Shown here one piece after another: positions 40,458-48,816 of a DNA stretch of 59,841 nucleotides. The notes beneath the pieces were generated by a model that was not told the DNA's origin, made no database searches, and saw only the letters and a program-made list of their open reading frames with translations. Each line of letters opens with the position of its first letter. Within the stretch, counting starts at the first letter, position 1. Source of the DNA: JAHCIE01 sp034431435 (GTDB lineage: Bacteria > Chloroflexota > Anaerolineae > Epilineales > JAHCIE01). The stretch spans positions 1 through 59,841 of the forward strand of contig DAOUDG010000060.1 in NCBI GenBank assembly GCA_034431435.1, in the 5' to 3' direction. Made by a program: the position numbers and the translations under genes.

Positions 40458-40583
40458 TTGTCCAGCATGGCCTGCCGCACCACCCCGCACCGGCTCCTCG
40501 TCGCCGAGGTAGACCGCACCGTCCTCCGGCCAGGTGCACCGATCTTCGTGACCGCGATGCCACACTTGAGGAGGAACACTCGC

Positions 40584-41807
40584 ATGGACGCAGTCAACTC
40601 GGGCGATACCGCGTGGATGATGATGGCGACGGCGCTGGTGCTGATGATGACGCCGGCCCTCGGCTTCTTCTACGGCGGCATGGTGCGCAAGAAGAATGCC
40701 CTATCGACCCTGAACCTGAGTTTCGTGATGATGGGCGTGATCAGCCTGCTGTGGATCATCATCGGCTTCACCCTCGCCTTTGGCACGAGCATGGGCGGCT
40801 TCATCGGCGGCCTCAACTACCTGGGCCTGAGCGGTGTCGGCGACGCTCCCAACCCCGACTATGCCCCCGGCATCCCCTTCCTGGCCTTCGCTGCCTACCA
40901 GATGATGTTTGCCATCATCACTCCGGCCCTCTTTACGGGGGCGTTTGTCGAGCGCATCCGCTTCCGCACCTTCCTGGTCTTCGCGGTGCTGTGGTCGCTG
41001 CTCGTCTATTCGCCGGTGGCCCACTGGGTATGGGGCCTCAACGGCATCCTGCGCACGCTGGGCGCGCTGGACTTCGCGGGCGGCACGGTCGTCCATGTCA
41101 CGGCGGGTTTCACCGCCCTGGCCCTGGCGCTCGCCATCGGGCCGCGCCGGTGGTTCGGCCGCGCGCCGATGGAACCCCACAACATCCCCTTCACCATGTT
41201 GGGCGCGGGGCTGTTGTGGGTAGGCTGGTTCGGCTTCAATGGCGGGAGCGCGCTAGCCGCGAACGGCCTGGCCGTGACCGCCATCGTCAATACCAACACC
41301 GCCGCCGCCGCGGCCGGCCTGATGTGGATGCTTCTCACCTGGGCCGAGGGTAAGCCGAGCGTGCTAGGCTTCGTGACTGGCGCGGTGGTGGGCCTGGTCG
41401 CCATCACTCCGGCGGCGGGTTTCGTCACGCCGATGGCGGCTATCCTGATCGGCCTGATTGCCGCACCGATCAGCCTGTACACCATGCGCCTGCGCACCCG
41501 CCGGGGGCTGGACGAGTCCCTGGACGTGTTCGCCTGCCACGGCATGGGCGGGCTGTGGGGCGCGCTGGCGACAGGGCTGTTCGCTACCAAGATGGTGAAC
41601 CCCGCCGGCGCTGATGGCCTGTTCTACGGGAATCCCAGCCAGCTCGTCATCCAGGCCATCGCCGTCATTGCCGCTGCCGCCGTCGCCTTCGTGGTGAGCT
41701 TCGTGCTGGCGAAGGCGCTGAACGCGGTGATGGGCCTGCGCGTCACAGCCAACGAGGAAGAGGTCGGCCTGGACATCAGCGAGCACGGCGAGCAAGCCTA
41801 CGCCTGA
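40584..41807 (+). CDS. amt: Ammonium transporter
   Basis: A 407-residue Amt protein with eleven helices. Family motifs: GFFYGGMVRKKNALSTLNLSF, VHVTAGFTALALA (first pore His region), PHNIPFTMLGAGLLWVGWFGFNGGSA, and DVFACHGMGGLWGALATGLF with the second pore His. It conducts ammonium into the cell. ATG at 40584 has GAGGAGG upstream; the longer frame from 40428 passes through the terminator and has no family sequence. glnK follows after 18 bases, the classical amtB-glnK pairing. Confidence 0.97.
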   Translation: MDAVNSGDTAWMMMATALVLMMTPALGFFYGGMVRKKNALSTLNLSFVMMGVISLLWIIIGFTLAFGTSMGGFIGGLNYLGLSGVGDAPNPDYAPGIPFLAFAAYQMMFAIITPALFTGAFVERIRFRTFLVFAVLWSLLVYSPVAHWVWGLNGILRTLGALDFAGGTVVHVTAGFTALALALAIGPRRWFGRAPMEPHNIPFTMLGAGLLWVGWFGFNGGSALAANGLAVTAIVNTNTAAAAAGLMWMLLTWAEGKPSVLGFVTGAVVGLVAITPAAGFVTPMAAILIGLIAAPISLYTMRLRTRRGLDESLDVFACHGMGGLWGALATGLFATKMVNPAGADGLFYGNPSQLVIQAIAVIAAAAVAFVVSFVLAKALNAVMGLRVTANEEEVGLDISEHGEQAYA

Positions 41808-41825
41808 ATCTAGAGGAGATATCCC

Positions 41826-42218
41826 ATGACCAAGAAAATTGAAGCCATCATCCGCGAGGAGAAGCTCAACGACGTCAAAGAAGCGTTGCGCAAGATCGGC
41901 ATCGTCGGCATGAACGTCAGTGAGGTGCGCGGCCACGGGCGGCAGGGTGGCATCGAGCTGGTGGGGCGGTCGGGCACGTACCACGTCGACCTGCTGCCGC
42001 GCATGCAGATCAACATCGTCCTCAGTGATCGCAACGTCGAGCCGACCATCCAGGCCATCTGCGAGGCGGCCCGCTCTGGCTCCGTCGGCGACGGCATCAT
42101 CTTCGTCTACCCGGTGGATCAGGTGATTCGCATCCGCACCGGCGAGTACGACGGCGATGCCCTACGCTACGAGGGCGACATCGACTCCGTCGAGCACGCG
42201 CTGCTGAGCGGCGTCTAG
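41826..42218 (+). CDS. glnK: PII nitrogen-regulatory protein
   Basis: A 130-residue PII protein starting MTKKIEAIIREEKLNDVKEAL. The T-loop is GRQGGIELVGRSGTYHVDLLP; Tyr52 aligns with the uridylylated Tyr51 of E. coli GlnB, while the residue at Tyr46 is not conserved. The C-terminal signature is GDGIIFVYPVDQVIRIRTGE. It senses ATP/ADP and 2-oxoglutarate and plugs Amt when nitrogen is ample. ATG at 41826 has AGAGGAG upstream. The C-terminus is about 15 residues longer than usual. Confidence 0.97.
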   Translation: MTKKIEAIIREEKLNDVKEALRKIGIVGMNVSEVRGHGRQGGIELVGRSGTYHVDLLPRMQINIVLSDRNVEPTIQAICEAARSGSVGDGIIFVYPVDQVIRIRTGEYDGDALRYEGDIDSVEHALLSGV

Positions 42219-42234
42219 ACCGACAACTGACAAC

Positions 42235-42289
42235 TGACGACCGACCACCGACCACCGAAGACCTTTTCGGCGGTCGGTGGTCGGTGGTC
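42235..42289. repeat. Long inverted repeat after glnK
   Basis: GACCACCGACCACCG (42243-42257) and CGGTGGTCGGTGGTC (42275-42289) are a perfect 15-bp inverted repeat with a 17-base loop containing TTTT. It follows the glnK stop and may end the amt-glnK transcript. The upstream flank (ACAACTGACAACTGACGACC) is built of heptamer-like repeats; a related copy is at 3891-3911. Confidence 0.6.
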
Positions 42290-42303
42290 ATCCCGGTCCA
42301 ATT

Positions 42304-42332
42304 TTGGTCCATCCGCGCGGCGGGTCTACAAT
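42304..42332 (+). promoter_or_regulatory. Promoter of the small-ORF/membrane-protein pair
   Basis: TTGGTC (42304-42309), exactly 17 bases, TACAAT (42327-42332). Transcription would start about 42339, 30 bases before the small open reading frame at 42369. Confidence 0.7.
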
Positions 42333-42368
42333 GGTATGCGACGGGCCACATCTGCGGAGGGACTCGCC

Positions 42369-42479
42369 ATGCGTAGCATGCTGGTCGGTCCGCCCTTCGC
42401 CTTCCCCCTGTTCCTGTACGCCCGTGAACAACTTCCCCAGCCACCTGGCTCGGGAGCCAGAGAGGCCTTGACGCCATGA
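42369..42479 (+). CDS. 36-residue small protein or leader peptide
   Basis: A short frame beginning MRSMLVGPPFAFPLFLYARE and ending REALTP. It has a proper GGAGGG ribosome binding site (42356-42361), lies just downstream of a promoter, and its stop overlaps the ATG of the next gene (ATGA at 42476-42479), the usual sign of translational coupling. No family is recognised; it could be a leader peptide or a small membrane-associated protein. Confidence 0.5.
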   Translation: MRSMLVGPPFAFPLFLYAREQLPQPPGSGAREALTP

Positions 42480-42880
42480 CCCGCATCGTCGTCTACGCGA
42501 TTGCCGTCGCCGAGTTCATGCTCGGCCTATCGGGGCTGTCCATCGGCTCCTTCATCCTCAGCCGCGCGAACAGCACCATGTCGCCCATCTTCACCCCGGT
42601 GTTCATGTCGATGATTCCGCTAGCCGTAGCAGGGCCGCTCCTGTTCTTCGGCAAGCCCTGGTCGTACTACGTGGAGTACGTGGCCCTGGCGCTGTGGGTC
42701 ATCCTGTTCGCCGTGCTGTCGCGCCCGCTTGGCCTGCCCTTTACCAGCCAGCCCTTCCTGACGGTCGTCGCTATTGCCGGCGCTCTCGCCCTCATCTTCC
42801 TGCTACCCCCCATCCGACGCCACTTTGGCGTCGGCGGCTCATCCCCCGCGACGGTCGAGGGCGTTCCTCCTCGGCCCTAG
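42476..42880 (+). CDS. Small four-helix membrane protein, unknown function
   Basis: A 134-residue protein with four hydrophobic segments (VVYAIAVAEFMLGLSGLSIG, MIPLAVAGPLLFF, YVALALWVILFAVL, FLTVVAIAGALALIFLL) and a short charged tail. No catalytic motif is visible and the family is not recognised. It is coupled to the small frame at 42369 through an ATGA overlap. Confidence 0.6.
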   Translation: MTRIVVYAIAVAEFMLGLSGLSIGSFILSRANSTMSPIFTPVFMSMIPLAVAGPLLFFGKPWSYYVEYVALALWVILFAVLSRPLGLPFTSQPFLTVVAIAGALALIFLLPPIRRHFGVGGSSPATVEGVPPRP

Positions 42881-42881
42881 C

Positions 42882-42905
42882 GCGAAGGACACAAAGGCAC
42901 AAAGG
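42882..42905. repeat. GACACAAAGGCACAAAGG-type dispersed repeat
   Basis: GCGAAGGACACAAAGGCACA starts two bases after the preceding stop codon and matches the copy at 32955-32986 (ACACGAAGGACACAAAGGCA). Further inverted sequence (TGCGTGCCTTGCC) follows at 42924. Confidence 0.5.
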
Positions 42906-43007
42906 GGAGGAATTGGCTTCCCCTGCGTGCCTTGCCTACTCAGTACCGATGACCTGGTTGCTCCGCGCTCGTATGGCGCGCAAGAAGAGGCTCGTTCCCA
43001 CTCCCCA

Positions 43008-43670
43008 CTAGGGCGTAAACCGTTTCCAATGGCCTTCGGAGACAACTTCGACTGCGCCGTCGATCACTTTGAGGGCGGTCTGATCGTCAATCGCGTATGC
43101 CGGCGCCGCGAGGCCGGCGGCCCATCGTTCTGCGTCGGCCATGGAGTTGTCCGGTAGCATCTCGTGATCCAGGTGCGGAAAAATCGAAAAATCAACCATG
43201 CCCAACGTTTCATCGCCACCGGTGGGCGGAGTCCAGCGGACGAAGTCCGCCCCGATGTTGGGGGCCATCACCATGCTGCCCGCGCTCAATCCCACGTAGA
43301 CCGCGCGCAGCGACGGCAGGAGGTCCGCCAGTCCGGACTGCCGCATCCAGTAGCACAGATACAAGGGGTCGCCGCCATTCACCAGCAGAGCGTCAGTCGC
43401 CTGGACCATGGGGACCCATAGCTCTTCATCGATGCTGGGCAGCGCGGTAAGTTCCAGCACCCCCAAGGACTTCCAACCCAGCTCGCACATCGGTGTAGTG
43501 GCTTGTCCGCTGAAGAACCGCCATGCGTGACCAGCGCCGCCGGGTAAGGCATACACCGCGGTGGGAATGCAGAGGGCGTTGGACTCGGCAATCGGTTTGC
43601 CCAGGAGGTCGACCAGCGCGTTGTGGATGCTCGTGTTCTTGATGCCCGCGGAAGTGAGCAGGAAATTCAC
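43008..43670 (-). CDS. Peptidase S51 (dipeptidase E-like) family protein
   Basis: A 220-residue class-I-glutamine-amidotransferase-fold protein. VLLVNGGDPLYLCYWMRQ-type sequence (ALLVNGGDPLYL) precedes the nucleophile elbow VYVGLSAGSMVMAP, where Ser in GLSAGS is the expected nucleophile; IFPHLDHE supplies a His. Dipeptidase E and cyanophycinase-like enzymes share this fold. Substrate unknown. The start is GTG at 43670 after AAGGAGAGAG. Confidence 0.85.
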   Translation of the reverse strand: MNFLLTSAGIKNTSIHNALVDLLGKPIAESNALCIPTAVYALPGGAGHAWRFFSGQATTPMCELGWKSLGVLELTALPSIDEELWVPMVQATDALLVNGGDPLYLCYWMRQSGLADLLPSLRAVYVGLSAGSMVMAPNIGADFVRWTPPTGGDETLGMVDFSIFPHLDHEMLPDNSMADAERWAAGLAAPAYAIDDQTALKVIDGAVEVVSEGHWKRFTP

Positions 43671-43770
43671 GATCTCTCTCCTTGCCAGTTGATGGGAGTC
43701 GAAAGGCTCCTCGTCCCCCCTGCTTGTCTTCGCGCCCTGGCGCTGACTCTACCGGCGAAACAGTCACCCA

Positions 43771-45681
43771 TCACCGCAGGGGAATCTCGGCGCGGCCGAG
43801 GTTTCGAAATGCGCCGCCCGCGTCCTGGGTGTACAGGCCCACGGCGATGTGGCGCGCGTCCTTACCGTCGGGCACGTCGATGATGTACTCGTCGCGCACG
43901 ATCTCGCCCGGCGTCCAGCGCGAGGTGGGATACCAGCCGTAGACGGGCGCGGCGCGATCGGCCTGGGCGATGAGGTCGTCGGGGCCGGTGATGGCGTCCT
44001 TGTCCGAGACGTGGACGAAGACGCTGTAGTCCTGGCGCGGCGGCTCTGTCGCCTGCCAGTACAGGCTCAACCGCCACCTCTGCCCGCCGTCCAGCGGCTC
44101 GGCCTGCCAGGCGCGCAGAGTGATGGGTCCCATTGCGACCGGCGCGCCCGTCGGCGGCAGGTCGGTCGCACTGAGGATGGGCGCGTTGGCTACCCGCACC
44201 AGGTCGCCGGGGGCCGCGCTCAGGTGGGCGCGGCCCAGGCGGTCGTCCCACCACGCGAGGGGCAGGGTGTAGAAGGTCGACGCCAGGGCGTATACGGGAC
44301 GCCCGGCCTCGACCAGCCCGCGCAGGTCGGCGCGGTGGTCGACCATCTGCAAGGGCGGCAGCGCGCCCGTGGCCTTGCCGTAGTTGAGGACGAAGAAGTC
44401 GTTGCCCCACGTCGTCATCAGCAGCGGGGCGGGCGGGGTCAGGCCGGTGGCGGCGACGCGCTCAATCAACTGGCGGCCGGCCGGGTCGGCAGTGACGGCG
44501 CGGATGGCCGCGCCGTTGCGCATGACCAGGACCACGACGCCCGCCGCCAGTCCCACGGCGGCCAGCCCGCCCAGGACGCGCCCCCGCTCGGCCAGCCATT
44601 GCGCCAGCAGCCCTGCGCCGATGGTCAGCGCGAGCAGGGCCGGCAGCAGGGCGGCGGGTAGGAAGACGGCGTGGCTGAACAGGGCGGCGAACAGGACGTC
44701 CGCGCCAACCAGGGCCAGCAGGGCCAGGGCCAGCCAGCGGCGGCCGTCGTCGCGCAGGGCGGGCGGCGGGGCCGTGGCGGCGCGGCGCGGCCAGATGACG
44801 CCGCCGACCAGGCCGAGCAGCCCGGCCACGGCCAGCGGCCAGGGCAGGTCGCGGGCAAGGCCAGCCAGGGCGCGCGTCAGGCCCTCGACCAGGCCGACCG
44901 GGGAGGCGGCGGGCTTGAGCAGATAGGCGTACTCCTGAGCGCGCACGATGGCCCAGAAGCCGTCCCAGGTGTCGGGCTGGCCGTAGACCCACGGCGCGTG
45001 CATGACGGCGCGCAGCGGCAGATAGAGGTAGACCAGCAGCGGCAGGAGGAAGGCGGCCAGGGCGAGGAAGAGACGGGCGGGCCGCTCGCGGAGGGCGGCC
45101 AGGGCCAGGGGCCAGACGAAGATGACCAGCGCGCCGACGCCCAACACGGCCAGACGGTGGTGGCCGACGGCGAAGCCCAGCGCGGCGGCCAGGGCGACCA
45201 GCCAGCGCGGGTCGCGGCTCGTCCACCAGCGCGCGCCGATGACGAAGGCCAGCACGAGCAGGGCCAGCAGCAGGGCGTAGACCTCGGCGACGGAGCCGTA
45301 GGCCCACACCGGCTCGACCACGCCCAGTAGCAGGGCGGCCAGCAGGGCCACGGGCGGCGCGACACCCAGCCACAGCAGCAGCCCGTAGACACCGACCAGG
45401 GCGGCCAGGGTCAGCCCGGCCGAGAAGAGGGATGCCGCCAGCGCAGGTGGGACGCCGACCAGGCCCAGGGCGTGGGTAAAGGCCGCGCCTGCCAGGGAAT
45501 ACAACGGGTAGCCGGTCGGGTGGGCCGTGCCCCACGTGGTCAGGACGACCTGGAACTCGCCGCTGTCGTTGACGTACTCGGCATTGCTGCCGTTGATGTC
45601 GCGCTGCACGGTGAAGGTATACAGCGCGGCCAGCAGCGCGACGAGCAGCAGGCCCCACAGCCAGGGGCGGCGGTTGGTCAT
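43771..45681 (-). CDS. DUF2723 membrane protein (TMEM260/PMT-like)
   Basis: A 636-residue protein with about twelve helices in the first 420 residues and a soluble extracytoplasmic C-terminal part. The N-terminus carries EYVNDSGEFQVVLTTWGTAHPTGYPLY, the DUF2723 signature with its acidic pair, matching GT-C-type glycosyltransferases such as TMEM260. The C-terminal domain (RWRLSLYWQATEPPRQDYSV, FVHVSDKDAITGPDD) is a beta-sandwich frequent in Chloroflexota membrane proteins. It lies seven bases downstream of the DinB-like gene. Confidence 0.85.
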   Translation of the reverse strand: MTNRRPWLWGLLLVALLAALYTFTVQRDINGSNAEYVNDSGEFQVVLTTWGTAHPTGYPLYSLAGAAFTHALGLVGVPPALAASLFSAGLTLAALVGVYGLLLWLGVAPPVALLAALLLGVVEPVWAYGSVAEVYALLLALLVLAFVIGARWWTSRDPRWLVALAAALGFAVGHHRLAVLGVGALVIFVWPLALAALRERPARLFLALAAFLLPLLVYLYLPLRAVMHAPWVYGQPDTWDGFWAIVRAQEYAYLLKPAASPVGLVEGLTRALAGLARDLPWPLAVAGLLGLVGGVIWPRRAATAPPPALRDDGRRWLALALLALVGADVLFAALFSHAVFLPAALLPALLALTIGAGLLAQWLAERGRVLGGLAAVGLAAGVVVLVMRNGAAIRAVTADPAGRQLIERVAATGLTPPAPLLMTTWGNDFFVLNYGKATGALPPLQMVDHRADLRGLVEAGRPVYALASTFYTLPLAWWDDRLGRAHLSAAPGDLVRVANAPILSATDLPPTGAPVAMGPITLRAWQAEPLDGGQRWRLSLYWQATEPPRQDYSVFVHVSDKDAITGPDDLIAQADRAAPVYGWYPTSRWTPGEIVRDEYIIDVPDGKDARHIAVGLYTQDAGGAFRNLGRAEIPLR

Positions 45682-45688
45682 GGCGCGG

Positions 45689-46153
45689 CTACTTCAGCTT
45701 CCGACTCTCCCGCCTGGCGTGGCCGTCGAGGTAGGCCAGCCAGCCTCGCGCCGTGAGCGGGCCGACATCGTTGTGAGGCACGGTATCGAAGGTCACCGGC
45801 GACCAGGCCAGCCGCCGCGCCAGATCGACCGTCTCGCCGCGAGTGGCCGCGAACTCATCGCGCAGCGTGTCCCACGGTGTGGCGCGCGGGGGCCGGTAGC
45901 CATCGTACTGGTCGATGACCAGCGGGTGACCCAGCAGCACGCGCAGGCGCGACTGCCCCCAGCGCTCGATGCCAATCATGTGCCGCACTACTCGCCGGTT
46001 CTCGTAGCTGGGCGGCATCATCGCCAGCTTGCTCTGGATCTTCTGCCCGCCCACCTGGAGCGCCTCGGCCCATTCCTCGTAGCTCTTGCCCTTGCCCGGC
46101 CGTTCCAGGGCGATCTGGCCGACAACCTGCCATGCTTGTTCTTTCAGGCCCAT
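45689..46153 (-). CDS. DinB-superfamily protein
   Basis: A 154-residue helical protein. RHMIGIERWGQSRLRVLLG followed by PLVIDQYDGYRPP, then RDEFAATRGETVDLARRLA, fits DinB proteins in which HxxGxxRW precedes a conserved LGxPxxxDxYDxYRP turn. Histidines near the C-terminus (TVPHNDVG, YLDGHARRE) may complete the metal site. Function unknown. It sits in a tight minus-strand operon (12 and 7 base gaps). Confidence 0.7.
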   Translation of the reverse strand: MGLKEQAWQVVGQIALERPGKGKSYEEWAEALQVGGQKIQSKLAMMPPSYENRRVVRHMIGIERWGQSRLRVLLGHPLVIDQYDGYRPPRATPWDTLRDEFAATRGETVDLARRLAWSPVTFDTVPHNDVGPLTARGWLAYLDGHARRESRKLK

Positions 46154-46165
46154 CCCCGTTGTCTC

Positions 46166-46918
46166 CTACTCCGCCTGCGCCACGCCCGCCGGCTGGACCA
46201 CCAGGCCGCGCAAGATCACTGTATCCCCCTTGACCACCGCCGGCGCCAGGGTCTGAGGCGCGGTCTGGCGCGGGTCGAGACTGGCCTCGAAGCGGAACAG
46301 CCGCCGCACCTCGGCTGAGCGCGCCGACTGACGCGGGTCGTAGTCCACCAGCCGCATCCCGTACTGCTCCAACACCTGGGGCAGTTGTTCCAGCCGCTCG
46401 TAGAGCAGTTCCGTGTCGTGGGCGCGGGCGTCGGCCGTCAGCCGCTGCATGAACTCCACCATCTCACGCGGGTCGTCGCCGGTCGTCGGGGCGGGCTGCT
46501 CGGCCAGCCAGCGGTCGATGACGCTCAGCTGGGTTGCGAAGTGGGCGAGGAACGCCGCCGCGTCCAGCCGCACTCGATACCAGTCGCCGCCGCCCTCGGC
46601 CACCTGAGCGGTCGCGCGCGGCCCAGCCCCGAACAGCCGCCGCAGGATAGCCCAGATCTGACCCAGCGCGCCCTGGCGTTGCGGGAACCGCTCCAGGCGC
46701 ACGCCGTCCTTGAGACCGCGTAGCGAAGCCCGCACCACCTCCAGCATGGCCTGGAAGGCGCGCTGCTGGGGCACGGTCAGGTCGCCGCTGACCATGCCTT
46801 CCAGCCAGGCCAGCTCTTTCACCAGAATCGCCACCGCCGCGTCTACCGTCCCCGCCGCCGCCAACTGCTTCTGGAGCGCGGCTTCTCGCTCGCGGTACAG
46901 ACTCATCAGGCTCTTCAT
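46166..46918 (-). CDS. Hypothetical helical protein
   Basis: A 250-residue protein, mainly helical (MKSLMSLYREREAALQKQLA; ELAWLEGMVSGDLTVPQQRA; LSVIDRWLAEQPAP), with a beta-rich last 50 residues (TVILRGLVVQPAGV). No signal peptide or catalytic motif. The long alternating charged helices suggest a coiled coil and the C-terminal segment with VKGDTVILRGLVV resembles a GrpE-like or HSP-binding beta tail, but this is only a loose similarity. ATG at 46918 lies 32 bases after the M20 peptidase stop. Confidence 0.55.
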   Translation of the reverse strand: MKSLMSLYREREAALQKQLAAAGTVDAAVAILVKELAWLEGMVSGDLTVPQQRAFQAMLEVVRASLRGLKDGVRLERFPQRQGALGQIWAILRRLFGAGPRATAQVAEGGGDWYRVRLDAAAFLAHFATQLSVIDRWLAEQPAPTTGDDPREMVEFMQRLTADARAHDTELLYERLEQLPQVLEQYGMRLVDYDPRQSARSAEVRRLFRFEASLDPRQTAPQTLAPAVVKGDTVILRGLVVQPAGVAQAE

Positions 46919-46950
46919 CGTCGTGGATTCCTTGCCATCGATGCCCTAGA

Positions 46951-48147
46951 TTATACCGCGTCCGCGCCCTCCTGGGCCAGTGTGCGAGCGGTAGTAGCGT
47001 ACACCTCGGCCACGGCGAAGATAGAATCGACATCGACATACTCGTCGGCGGCATGTGCCCCGCCGCCCTCCGGCCCGAAGACACACGTCGGAATGCCGTA
47101 GCCGTTGAGCAGGTACGATTCGTTGGCGGGGCCAGACACGGTAAGCGTCGGCGCGCGACCCAGAATCTGTGTCGCGGCCTCCCGCAGCGCAACCACAACC
47201 GGCGCGTCGGTGGGGATGATGGTCGGCGGCGCGGACACGTCCACCCGATACTCGACGCGCAGCCCCGGCCGTCGCGCCATCACGGCGTCGATGACCGCGC
47301 GGACCGCCGCGTCCACGGTCTCCGCCGACACGTCGGGCACCAGCCGGATGTCGACGTAGGCGTCGCAGCGGTCGGGGACCATGCTCGGCCCGACGCCGCC
47401 GCGCAGGATGGTGGGTGTTACCACGGTGCGGAAGGGGGCGAACAGCCCCGCCGAGGGCGTGTCGAAGCGTAGCTGTTCCAGTTCCAGGGCTATCTCGGCC
47501 ATACCGGTGGCCGCGTTGACTCCCTCGCCTGCCTGCCATTCCAGCGAGCCGGAATGCACGGCCTGGCCGTGGGCTGTCAGGGCCAGCCGATACAGGCCGC
47601 GATGGCCCAGGATGATCTCCTGCGTGCCGGGGTAGGTGTAGATGGCCCCCCGCCCCGCCAGCTTGCCGATGGCGTGCAGGTGCTTGACGCCCAGGACGCC
47701 CGTCGCGCCGGCTTCCTCGTCGGGCACGCCCGCCAGGACGACCGACCGCGTCAGAGGCGGGCCGTCCCTGAGCAGCAGCAGCGCGGCCATCGCCGCCGCC
47801 AGTCCGCCCTTGTTGTCCACCGCGCCGCGCCCGTACAGACGACCGTCAGCGATATCGGCGGCGAAGGGTGGGTGCGTCCAGGCCGTCTCGTCGCCGGCGG
47901 CCACGGTATCGGTGTGCGCCACCAGCAGCAGACCCGGCGGCCCCGGCGGTCCCAGTCGCACCAGCACGTTGGGGCGGGCCGGGTCGAGGGCCGTCGTCTC
48001 GACTGCCAGACCGTGGGCGCGAGCGAAGGCCGCCACCACCTCGACGACACTGCGCTCGGCGTCGACGCCGTTGACCGATGGCGTGCGCACCAGCGTCTGC
48101 AACAGGCCGATGATTTCGTCGCGTGGGAGGTTCGCCCCGGCGCTCAT
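46951..48147 (-). CDS. M20-family metallopeptidase/deacylase
   Basis: A 398-residue M20 protein of the ArgE/DapE/CPG2 type. LLLVAHTDTVAAGD holds the first metal ligand, GRGAVDNKGGLAAAMAAL the bridging Asp, GVPDEEAGATG the catalytic Glu and next ligand, and GGGAHAADEYVDVDSIF the last His. The dimerisation domain (HGQAVHSGSLEW) is present. Substrate (N-acyl amino acid or peptide) unknown. The ATG at 48147 overlaps the sixA stop by four bases. Confidence 0.9.
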   Translation of the reverse strand: MSAGANLPRDEIIGLLQTLVRTPSVNGVDAERSVVEVVAAFARAHGLAVETTALDPARPNVLVRLGPPGPPGLLLVAHTDTVAAGDETAWTHPPFAADIADGRLYGRGAVDNKGGLAAAMAALLLLRDGPPLTRSVVLAGVPDEEAGATGVLGVKHLHAIGKLAGRGAIYTYPGTQEIILGHRGLYRLALTAHGQAVHSGSLEWQAGEGVNAATGMAEIALELEQLRFDTPSAGLFAPFRTVVTPTILRGGVGPSMVPDRCDAYVDIRLVPDVSAETVDAAVRAVIDAVMARRPGLRVEYRVDVSAPPTIIPTDAPVVVALREAATQILGRAPTLTVSGPANESYLLNGYGIPTCVFGPEGGGAHAADEYVDVDSIFAVAEVYATTARTLAQEGADAV

Positions 48148-48680
48148 GGGCGCGCCTGCCTGGCCTGTTTCTTCTTCTTGCCACCGCGCCAGACGCCCGC
48201 CGGTATCAGCCAGACGAGGTTTGCCCCTTGCAGGGTCTCGTTGGCGACATCCACCCGCGCCAGGCCAGTCTTGGGCAGGTCCAGCCCAATCGGCGAGCCA
48301 CTGATGAGCACGCCGATGGTATGGCTCATGCTCGGCTCGTGGCCGACCAGCATCACGCGGCGCAGGCTGTCGCCGCCCAGCCGGTCGGCGGCCAGGCGTA
48401 GCGCCTCGGCCAGCGCGCCCGCGCTGAAGCCCAACCCCAGCAAGGGCGTCTCGATCACTGGCGCGCCCAGCTGCGCGGCGACCAGATCCGCCGTCTGCCG
48501 CGCGCGGGGCAGCGGGCTGGTGAGAATCACATCCGGCTGGACGCGGCCGTCGAGGGCGCGGGCGACGCGCTTGACGACCTTGATGCCTTTGTCGGTCAGC
48601 GGGCGGGCATCGTCGTTGGTTTCGTAGCCCGGCGCGCCGTGGTCGACGGCGATGCCGTGGCGCAGGAAGAGGAGTTGCAT
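48144..48680 (-). CDS. sixA: SixA-type phosphohistidine phosphatase (histidine phosphatase superfamily)
   Basis: A 178-residue phosphatase beginning MQLLFLRHGIAVDHG, where RHG is the catalytic motif (His8); SPLPRARQTADLVA and VMLVGHEPSMSHTIGVL supply the rest of the active site. Length is slightly more than the usual 155-160 residues because of a Lys/Arg-rich tail (GGKKKKQARQARP). It removes phosphate from phosphohistidine proteins. Divergent from the Ppx/GppA gene. Confidence 0.85.
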   Translation of the reverse strand: MQLLFLRHGIAVDHGAPGYETNDDARPLTDKGIKVVKRVARALDGRVQPDVILTSPLPRARQTADLVAAQLGAPVIETPLLGLGFSAGALAEALRLAADRLGGDSLRRVMLVGHEPSMSHTIGVLISGSPIGLDLPKTGLARVDVANETLQGANLVWLIPAGVWRGGKKKKQARQARP

Positions 48681-48756
48681 ATGTGACCTCCTGGGGCGTA
48701 TCGGCCTGGCTAGCCAGTGTAGGAGTGGTTGCCGCGCCTGTCAAGCGGCGCGCGAA

Positions 48757-48784
48757 TTGCGGTTTCGCTAGAGGGTGCTACAAT
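48757..48784 (+). promoter_or_regulatory. Promoter of the Ppx/GppA gene
   Basis: TTGCGG (48757-48762), 16 bases, TACAAT (48779-48784). Start of transcription about 48791, 26 bases before the ATG at 48817. Confidence 0.65.
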
Positions 48785-48816
48785 TCCAGAATGACCGGCC
48801 CGCGCGAGGGACTCCC

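Noticed and set aside
40428..40583. N-terminal extension of Amt from an upstream ATG
   Set aside because: The extension would be translated through the intrinsic terminator and has no similarity to the family; the ATG at 40584 has a good ribosome binding site.
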